Assembly: GCA_902765035.1 (NCBI GenBank)
Contig: CACWYF010000025.1
Location: 1-10,874, forward strand
Direction: 5' to 3'
Length of the DNA stretch: 10,874 nucleotides
DNA from: an uncultured Eubacteriales bacterium
GTDB lineage: Bacteria > Bacillota > Clostridia > Peptostreptococcales > Anaerovoracaceae
Below are positions 5,875 to 10,874 of the stretch, piece by piece. A model generated the notes under the pieces. The model was not told where the DNA came from. It was given only the letters and a program-made list of their open reading frames with translations, and made no database searches. The first letter of the stretch is position 1; every line of letters starts with the position of its first letter. The translations under genes were made by a program, and so were the position numbers.

Positions 5875-6546
5875 ATGGCTAACAAAGAAACTGTCGATAA
5901 GGTCAAATCACTGCTTGAGGGACATTGCTACGGACCTCTGAGAGAGGCTGCCGAGAAGTGGCTGGCTGTAGCTGATGAGAAGTATGACATCAAGGACAAG
6001 GCTGACAAGGCATGGGACAAGCTCAATGATGCTGTTGACAAGGTCGTTGAGTCTTCCGGAAAGTTCAATGAGAAGATGGCTGACGTCAGCGAGAAGGTCG
6101 CTGATTCCTATGACAAGCTGTCAGAAAAGGCAGGCCCTGCAGTGGATAAGCTCGGCGACATGGCCGAAAAGTATGCAGGAGAAAGCACGGAATTCGGCAA
6201 GAAGATGGCAGAAGTAAGCGATAAGATCGGTGACTCCGCAGAGAAGCTCGCAGAGTCTGAGCTTATCAAGCAGCTCAAGGAAGGCATCAACTCCGTAGGC
6301 GATCTGCTCGATACGTTCGGTGCAGACGATGCGAAGGATAAGTTCGGCGCAGAGTTTGCAGAGAAGGTAAAATCCCACGCTGAGGAGCTCAAGGCTAAGG
6401 GCGAGGAATTCTGCGACTGCGATGCATGCAGAAAGGCAAGATCCATCCTCAAGGACTTCGGCGAGGATGTCAAGGCTAAGGCTGAGGAGCTCAAGGGCGA
6501 GGCAGAGGATGCCAAGGAAGCAGCTGAGGACGAGATCACTGAATAA
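5875..6546 (+). CDS. Long helical, repeat-bearing protein with C-terminal CxCxxC motif
   Basis: The 223-residue product is very rich in Ala, Lys, Glu and Asp and should be almost wholly helical. It has no signal peptide or membrane segment. The N-terminus carries GHCYGPLREAAEKWL (16-30). The C-terminal part carries EEFCDCDACRKARSILKDF with Cys180, 182 and 185. Both ends resemble small Clostridia proteins (about 120 residues) often mislabelled Hsp90-like chaperones, which end in a CDCPAC motif. Here a coiled-coil-like insert separates them. The insert holds a 23-residue direct repeat: FNEKMADVSEKVADS begins at residue 64 and FGKKMAEVSDKIGDS at residue 107. The composition recalls LEA or apolipoprotein-like helices. 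It has a strong SD and lies 23 bases before the HD-domain gene. Function is unknown; metal binding by the cysteines is inference. Confidence 0.85.
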   Translation: MANKETVDKVKSLLEGHCYGPLREAAEKWLAVADEKYDIKDKADKAWDKLNDAVDKVVESSGKFNEKMADVSEKVADSYDKLSEKAGPAVDKLGDMAEKYAGESTEFGKKMAEVSDKIGDSAEKLAESELIKQLKEGINSVGDLLDTFGADDAKDKFGAEFAEKVKSHAEELKAKGEEFCDCDACRKARSILKDFGEDVKAKAEELKGEAEDAKEAAEDEITE

Positions 6547-6569
6547 TTATCCTGACGGGAGAATAAGAT

Positions 6570-7145
6570 ATGATCACAAGAGAACAGGCATGGGAGCTTC
6601 TTAAGAAATACAATAAGGAGCCGTTTCATCTGCATCATTCCGTTACAGTTGAGGGGGTAATGAGATATTATGCTCAGAAGAAGGGCTATGATCCTGACTT
6701 CTGGGGCCTCTGCGGGCTGTTGCATGACATAGATTTTGAGATGTGGCCTGACGAGCACTGCCAGAAGGCACCGGAGCTCCTTGCGGAGATAGATACTCCG
6801 CCGGAGATAGTGCATGCTGTATGCAGCCACGGCTACGGACTCTGTTCTGATGTGGAGCCTGAGCATGAGATGGAGAAATTCCTCTTTGCTGCAGATGAAC
6901 TTACCGGTCTCATAGGAGCTGCAATAATACTGAGACCTTCACACAGCTGCAAGGATATGGATGTGAAGTCCGTAAAGAAGAAATTCAAAGACAAGCATTT
7001 TGCCGCAGGCTGTGACAGGGAAGTCATCAGGAAGGGCGCCGAGCAGCTCGGATGGGAGCTTCAGGATCTGTTTGCTGAGGTCCTTGAGGCAATGCAGTCT
7101 ATGCCTGATCCGGATGAGCTGGATGCTCAGAACGGAATAGCTTAG
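6570..7145 (+). CDS. HD-domain metal-dependent phosphohydrolase
   Basis: HD proteins use a His/Asp-bound metal centre to cleave phosphate esters, often of nucleotides. The 191-residue protein shows the ordered ligands: His in HLHHS (20-23), the His52-Asp53 pair in GLLHDIDFE, His82 and His87 in VHAVCSHGYG, and Asp109 in FAADELTG. KKKFKDKHFAAGC near 135-147 is typical of a compact Clostridia HD/HDIG family of this length. SD GGGAG (6557-6561) lies 8 bases before the ATG, and the gene starts 23 bases after the CxCxxC protein, so they are probably one transcript. It ends before a strong bidirectional terminator. The substrate is unknown. The fold is certain; the biological role is not. Confidence 0.9.
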   Translation: MITREQAWELLKKYNKEPFHLHHSVTVEGVMRYYAQKKGYDPDFWGLCGLLHDIDFEMWPDEHCQKAPELLAEIDTPPEIVHAVCSHGYGLCSDVEPEHEMEKFLFAADELTGLIGAAIILRPSHSCKDMDVKSVKKKFKDKHFAAGCDREVIRKGAEQLGWELQDLFAEVLEAMQSMPDPDELDAQNGIA

Positions 7146-7180
7146 AGCAGTCAGATCAGAGTATAGGAACACATAACAGA

Positions 7181-7213
7181 AAAGGCCGTGTCCCGTAAAG
7201 GGATGCGGCCTTT
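7181..7213 (+). terminator. Bidirectional intrinsic terminator between HD hydrolase and permease
   Basis: AAAGGCCG (7181-7188) pairs with CGGCCTTT (7206-7213). The stem continues inward as TGTCCC with GGGATG (two wobble pairs), for 14 bp around a 5-base loop. The plus strand ends in a short T-run; on the minus strand TTTTCTGTT follows. It serves both convergent genes. Confidence 0.85.
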
Positions 7214-7255
7214 AGCGTTGTATATATCTGATGCAGGGAAGAGCCTGCCTGATGT

Positions 7256-8131
7256 CTAGAATGTGATGCCCAGTAAGTCGATGAGAAGCCCCCATGCGAC
7301 ACCGCTTGCGTACAGCGCAGCGATGACTCTTGCATTCTCTGCCTGATGGCGGTTGGTCCTGATGAGGACAAGTATGCCGACACCTGCGCTGACGAGAAGC
7401 CCTGCGAGCAGCTGACCCGGAGTGAGCATGCCCTTGAGGTACAGCTGGGTTATGACTACTGAAGCTGCGCAGTTAGGGATGAGACCTATGAGTCCTGACA
7501 GGAAGACACCCAGTACAGGGATGCCGGTCAGGAATGATGCTATCGCTTCTTCCCCGAGAAATCCCACAAGGAGGCTTATTGCCAGCGAGACTATGAATAT
7601 GAAGATCGTGATCTTGGCTGTATGGACGAATGCGGAATGGACTATGCCGCCTTCTTCATCTTCCCAGCCGCACTCATCCTGCTCGCACAGATCATGTATG
7701 TGCTTGTGGGTGCGGAAGGTGTAGTGAATCACCCTGATAAGAAAGTCTGCGAAGAGACCTGTCGTCATGGCGATAATGAACTTGGTCAGCAGGAGCTTCC
7801 CGATGGCTGCCGGGCTTACAGATGCTGACAGGAAAATAGGTACCATCTCATCCGATGTCGAGAGAAATACCGCAAGCAGGGTCCCTACGCTGATGACGCC
7901 GCCTGAGTAGAGGCTGGCCGCTGCAGCCGAGAATCCGCACTGCGGTATGATGCCGACACCCGCACCGAAGACCGGTCCGAATTTTCCTATACGTGAAAGA
8001 ACGGCAACAGACTGATCCTCTGTTTTGCGTTCGAGCCACTCCATCACCAGGTAGGTGATGAAGAGGAACGGGATCAGCGTCACCGTATCCTTGATGGTAT
8101 CAAGTAGTGATTCAAGTATGATTTCCTGCAT
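7256..8131 (-). CDS. Polytopic permease of the arsenic-efflux-like/putative manganese transporter family
   Basis: This 291-residue inner-membrane protein has an internally duplicated layout. Each half carries a Pro-x-Cys motif in a re-entrant-like loop: GIIPQCGFSAAAASLYSGG (60-78) and GLIPNCAASVVITQLYLKG (216-234). Each is followed by a long hydrophobic helix. This matches a family annotated as arsenic efflux protein or putative manganese transporter. The central cytoplasmic loop (136-170) is rich in His, Cys, Asp and Glu (HKHIHDLCEQDEC, HSAFVHT), fitting a metal-binding role. There is no SD before the ATG at 8131, and the -10 box ends only 8 bases upstream, so the mRNA may be leaderless. It diverges from the sirtuin gene, and no manganese riboswitch fits in the short gap. 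Transport is likely; the ion is uncertain. Confidence 0.85.
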   Translation of the reverse strand: MQEIILESLLDTIKDTVTLIPFLFITYLVMEWLERKTEDQSVAVLSRIGKFGPVFGAGVGIIPQCGFSAAAASLYSGGVISVGTLLAVFLSTSDEMVPIFLSASVSPAAIGKLLLTKFIIAMTTGLFADFLIRVIHYTFRTHKHIHDLCEQDECGWEDEEGGIVHSAFVHTAKITIFIFIVSLAISLLVGFLGEEAIASFLTGIPVLGVFLSGLIGLIPNCAASVVITQLYLKGMLTPGQLLAGLLVSAGVGILVLIRTNRHQAENARVIAALYASGVAWGLLIDLLGITF

Positions 8132-8139
8132 AATGCGAT

Positions 8140-8168
8140 ATTATATGATAACTTACAACGATTAACAA
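8140..8168 (-). promoter_or_regulatory. Promoter of the permease gene
   Basis: Minus strand TTGTTA (8168-8163), a 17-base spacer and a perfect TATAAT (8145-8140). The expected start point falls at about 8133-8131, on or within two bases of the ATG. Its -35 overlaps the -35 of the sirtuin promoter on the other strand. Confidence 0.7.
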
Positions 8169-8190
8169 GATTTTTGACGGCGCATAGTAT
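8162..8190 (+). promoter_or_regulatory. Promoter of the sirtuin gene
   Basis: TTAACA (8162-8167), 17 bases, then TAGTAT (8185-8190, 4 of 6). The expected start is near 8197, giving a leader of about seven bases. TTGACG at 8174-8179 is an alternative -35 but has no good -10 partner. Confidence 0.45.
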
Positions 8191-8203
8191 ATCATAAATC
8201 TGT

Positions 8204-8956
8204 ATGAATAATATGGAAATTATTGCAAAACTGAAGGAGATTATTGAAAGGTCGCGCAGGATCGTGTTTTTCGGAGGCGCAGGGGTTTCGACTGCGAGCG
8301 GGATACCGGATTTCAGGTCTGACGATGGACTGTACAGCGGGAAGTGGAAGGGTATGTCACCTGAAGACGTACTGAGCGCCACATATTTTGCACTGCATAC
8401 AGCGGAATTCTATGATTTCTACAGGCAGTACATGCTGCACCCGGATGCCGAGCCCAATGCGGTGCATCGTTGGCTGTATGGTCTCGAGAAGGCGGATAAG
8501 CTGAGAGGGATAGTGACTCAGAACATAGACGGTCTGCACAGGAAGGCAGGGAATAAACGCGTCTATGAGCTCCACGGGAACGTCCATGAGAACTACTGCA
8601 TAAACTGCGATGCTGAGTATCCGCTGGAGAAGATAACAGAGAGCACCGGGGTGCCGCGATGCGACAGGTGCGGCGGGCTTATAAAGCCGTGGGTAGTCCT
8701 GTACGGAGAGTCGCCGGACAGATATACATGCATCGGAGCGGAGCGTGAGATAACCGGAGCGGATGCTCTCATAGTCGCCGGGACATCCCTGCAGGTCGAG
8801 CCGGCCGCGTCATTCATAGAATACTTCAGCGGCAGGAATCTGGTCGTCATCAACCGGGAGACGACGCCTGCAGATGCTAAGGCATCACTTGTTATTCATG
8901 CAGATATAGAAGATGTGATAAAAGCTGTTATATCTGAACAGAATAATGCGGAATAA
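8204..8956 (+). CDS. Sirtuin, NAD-dependent protein deacylase (CobB/Sir2 family)
   Basis: Sirtuins remove acyl groups from lysines using NAD, giving nicotinamide and O-acyl-ADP-ribose. All core motifs are present in 250 residues: GAGVSTASGIPDFRS (25-39), TQNIDGLH (105-112), catalytic His124 in ELHGN, zinc cysteines 132, 135, 153 and 156 (CINC and CDRC), and GTSLQVEPAA (193-202). The overall pattern resembles the Thermotoga-type bacterial class. At 161-168 the motif reads KPWVVLYG, where an Asn or Asp is usual in place of Trp163. The start at 8204 lacks an SD, as does the next ATG at 8213. The family call is secure; acyl preference and targets cannot be read from the sequence. It may continue into the TM2 and GH3 genes, since no terminator is seen after it. 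Confidence 0.95.
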   Translation: MNNMEIIAKLKEIIERSRRIVFFGGAGVSTASGIPDFRSDDGLYSGKWKGMSPEDVLSATYFALHTAEFYDFYRQYMLHPDAEPNAVHRWLYGLEKADKLRGIVTQNIDGLHRKAGNKRVYELHGNVHENYCINCDAEYPLEKITESTGVPRCDRCGGLIKPWVVLYGESPDRYTCIGAEREITGADALIVAGTSLQVEPAASFIEYFSGRNLVVINRETTPADAKASLVIHADIEDVIKAVISEQNNAE

Positions 8957-9003
8957 ATAGCATAATGGCTGAAAAAGATATATTATTAGAAGGCAACGCT
9001 GTG

Positions 9004-9016
9004 TGCCGTAACGGCA
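9004..9016. repeat. Short perfect palindrome in the sirtuin-TM2 gap
   Basis: TGCCGT and ACGGCA flank a single A. It lies in the 123-base gap between the sirtuin and the TM2 gene. It could be an operator half-pair or chance; there is no terminator T-run. I see no convincing promoter in this gap. Confidence 0.3.
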
Positions 9017-9079
9017 TCAGAATGACGGCGAAAGAAAAGCAAAAGGCTTGATCAGACAGAGAAAAAGGAGACTGGAAAG

Positions 9080-9646
9080 ATGGCAGAGGTCCTTCAGGAA
9101 GAAAAACAGAAGGTAACATTCCCTGAAATAAGGGACACGGCTGACAACTATGCGGAAGAGTATACAGACGGCTATACAGACGAGCTGCCTGAAGACGCCG
9201 GCGGCAGCGCTGAGGCGATAGACGTGGATATCGAGGACATGGTATGGGAAGTCGATACCGAGCCTGCTGACGGATATGAAGCGGAGGACGCATATCCCGG
9301 AGAAATATATGAGAACGCTTCAGAAAATAGTGCAGACGGATATGATGACCGCACAGACAATACGTGGTCCGGGCCTGTGAACGACCAGTATGAGGAAATA
9401 CCGTATTCCAGGAAGTTCAACAAGCATTTTTTCACCTGGGTGTTTTCAGCTTTATGCGGCATGTACGGCGTGGACAGATTCGTGCGCGGACAGATCGGTC
9501 TCGGAATGTTAAAGCTGCTCACATTCGGCGGAATGGGGATCTGGTACATGGCAGACCTCGGTGTCGCACTGTATAAGTCATATATGGCTCCTGATGCAAT
9601 GCAGCAGGAGGACCTGCACTTTGATTCGTACGGAAGATACGTATAG
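9080..9646 (+). CDS. TM2-domain membrane protein with long acidic N-terminus
   Basis: TM2 domains are two-helix hairpins of unclear function joined by a short turn with a GxDRF motif. Residues about 115-168 match: FSALCGMYGVDRFVRGQIGLG, then LLTFGGMGIWYMADLGVALYKSY. The first 110 residues form an unstructured, very acidic region with many Tyr (EEYTDGYTDELPED and similar), and a short tail follows the domain. SD AAGGAG (9065-9070) lies 9 bases before the ATG. The gene is 62 bases upstream of the GH3 gene and may be co-transcribed with it. The TM2 call is firm; a role is not known. Confidence 0.85.
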   Translation: MAEVLQEEKQKVTFPEIRDTADNYAEEYTDGYTDELPEDAGGSAEAIDVDIEDMVWEVDTEPADGYEAEDAYPGEIYENASENSADGYDDRTDNTWSGPVNDQYEEIPYSRKFNKHFFTWVFSALCGMYGVDRFVRGQIGLGMLKLLTFGGMGIWYMADLGVALYKSYMAPDAMQQEDLHFDSYGRYV

Positions 9647-9708
9647 TCACAGGAGACTGCAGAACAGGCGGCGCAGGAACATTGTACCGGAAAGAGAAGG
9701 ACAAAATA

Positions 9709-10874
9709 ATGAACAGATATGAGAGTGAAAATATCGGAAGACTGAGACATTATCTCGGCGGATGTACTGTAATGCTGAAGAAGAACGGAGCTTTCCCTCT
9801 TGAAAAGGCAGGAACCATCGAGGCTGTCGGGAGCGGCGTGAGAAACACAGTCAAGGGCGGAACCGGATCCGGCGAGGTAAACTCAAGATACTTTGTGAAC
9901 GTAGAGGAAGGCCTCATGAGGGCCGGTTTTGAGCTGTACAACAGAGACTGGCTCACTGTATACGGATACTGCAGGGATGAAGCCAAGGAAGCCTTCAAGG
10001 AAGAACTGAAGAGGCGTGCCAAGGCAGAAAAGGTCAATGTCATGTCCCTGTCCATGGGAATCGTGATGAAGGAGCCTGAGTTCAGTATCCCGCTCAAGTT
10101 CAATGCCGATGCGGGAATATATGTGCTCTCAAGGATATCCGGTGAGGGAAATGACAGGATGCCGGAAAAGGGTGACTTCAGACTCACAGACGGTGAGGTC
10201 AGAGACATCCTCGAGATGGACAGAAAGTACGCAAAATTCATGCTTGTCATCAATGCAGGGGGTCCTGTGGACCTGACGCCTGTAATGAGCGTAGGGAACA
10301 TACTCGTTCTGTCGCAGCTCGGAGTTGAGACAGGCAGCGCTCTTGCGGACATACTGCTCGGCAAGACTTATCCTTCAGGCAAGCTGACGACCACATGGGC
10401 TGCATATGAAGACTACAGCAGCATCGGAGAGTTCGGCGGGATCGATGAGACAAGATATAAGGAAGGTATTTATGTAGGATACCGCTACTTTGATGCTGCC
10501 GGCGCAAAGCCTCTGTTCCCGTTCGGTTACGGACTCGGATATACGGATTTTGCGCTTGAAACAGAGAGTGTTAAGGCTGAATTCGGAGAGTTCACCGTAA
10601 ATGTGAAGGTAAAGAATACAGGAAAGCATCCGGGACGCGAAGTCGTCCAGGTATATGCTGCATGTCCTCAGGGCAGGCTCGATAAAGAGGTAAAGCGCCT
10701 TGCAGGCTTCGCCAAGACCGGTGAACTGGCACCGGGCGAAGAGGAGACCGTGACTGTGAAGTTTACCGCTGAAGACCTCGCAAGCTATGATGAGAACAAG
10801 GCTGCATACGTTCTTGAGAAGGGGAAGTATGTGATCCTTGCAGGAAACAGCAGCGAGGATGTCAAAGCGGCTGC
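9709..10874 (+). CDS. Glycoside hydrolase family 3 enzyme, apparently domain-permuted, 3' end outside window
   Basis: GH3 enzymes are mostly beta-glucosidases. The 388 visible codons begin directly with the alpha/beta-sandwich domain that normally comes second: VGSGVRNTVKGGTGSGEV (40-57), EEGLMRAGF, then SRISGEGNDR (141-150), where Glu146 corresponds to the acid/base in this type of loop. LGVETGSALADILLGKTYPSGKL (204-226) and PFGYGLGYTDF (271-281) follow. A fibronectin-III-like domain comes next (about 282-380, VKNTGKHPGREVVQVY). The N-terminal TIM barrel with the Asp nucleophile is absent upstream and would have to follow beyond the window, as in the reversed domain order known from Ruminococcus albus beta-glucosidase. 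SD AGAAGG (9695-9700) is 8 bases before the ATG. No signal peptide is present, so the enzyme is probably cytoplasmic. A lone C-terminal fragment is the alternative. Confidence 0.9.
   Translation, partial: MNRYESENIGRLRHYLGGCTVMLKKNGAFPLEKAGTIEAVGSGVRNTVKGGTGSGEVNSRYFVNVEEGLMRAGFELYNRDWLTVYGYCRDEAKEAFKEELKRRAKAEKVNVMSLSMGIVMKEPEFSIPLKFNADAGIYVLSRISGEGNDRMPEKGDFRLTDGEVRDILEMDRKYAKFMLVINAGGPVDLTPVMSVGNILVLSQLGVETGSALADILLGKTYPSGKLTTTWAAYEDYSSIGEFGGIDETRYKEGIYVGYRYFDAAGAKPLFPFGYGLGYTDFALETESVKAEFGEFTVNVKVKNTGKHPGREVVQVYAACPQGRLDKEVKRLAGFAKTGELAPGEEETVTVKFTAEDLASYDENKAAYVLEKGKYVILAGNSSEDVKAA

Noticed and set aside
6108..6866. 252-residue Ser/Ala-rich minus-strand ORF
   Set aside because: Antisense shadow of the lysine/glutamate-rich helical gene; its composition mirrors that repeat sequence.
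8132..8203. yybP-ykoY manganese riboswitch ahead of the permease
   Set aside because: The gap to the divergent sirtuin is only 72 bases and holds promoters; no aptamer motif is present.
8965..9051. 28-codon ORF between sirtuin and TM2 gene
   Set aside because: No SD, no recognisable sequence, and it ends before the real SD of the TM2 gene; not enough to call.

Overview
The window looks like an ordinary chromosomal segment of a Gram-positive anaerobe, most likely class Clostridia (Bacillota). The grounds are strong AAGGAGG-type ribosome binding sites, ECF-type vitamin S components (BioY, ThiT), a TPP riboswitch, a BirA operator of the Firmicutes type, a Clostridia-style HD hydrolase and CxCxxC helical protein, and heavy use of AGG/AGA (Arg) and ATA (Ile) codons. 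I see no phage, insertion sequence, CRISPR array, tRNA or rRNA. Genus cannot be called from the sequence alone.

Layout. Positions 1-1358 (minus strand) hold a biotin-uptake unit: birA, then bioY, which runs off the left edge. The unit has its own sigma-A-type promoter, and its -35 box lies inside a BirA operator. birA has an apparent frameshift near position 491-503, between the catalytic and C-terminal domains. Facing away from it is a large U32-family protein (1555-3768, RlhA-like) that ends in a strong hairpin terminator shared with the convergent thiT gene. thiT (3895-4521, minus) is preceded by a complete TPP riboswitch whose expression platform can be drawn in detail. The segment between the thiT promoter and the next gene carries a perfect 9-10-9 palindrome and a REP-like palindromic remnant.

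The middle (4946-7213, plus) holds an unrecognised multi-pass membrane protein with two cysteine clusters. It is followed by a two-gene unit of a long helical, repeat-bearing CxCxxC protein and an HD-domain phosphohydrolase, closed by a bidirectional terminator. A 10-TM-type metal/arsenic-efflux-like permease (7256-8131, minus) and a sirtuin (8204-8956, plus) diverge from overlapping promoters. Both seem to lack a Shine-Dalgarno sequence, so their mRNAs may be leaderless or nearly so. The right end holds a TM2-domain membrane protein and the first 388 codons of a glycoside hydrolase family 3 enzyme. Its sandwich domain comes first, which implies a permuted domain order with the TIM barrel beyond the window.

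Functionally, the clearest themes are vitamin scavenging (biotin and thiamine, each controlled by a ligand-responsive regulator), RNA modification (U32), protein deacylation (sirtuin) and beta-glucoside breakdown. No single new multi-gene system stands out. The most worthwhile items are the birA frameshift, the TPP switch mechanism, the CxCxxC repeat protein with its HD partner, the putative leaderless divergent pair, and the permuted GH3.
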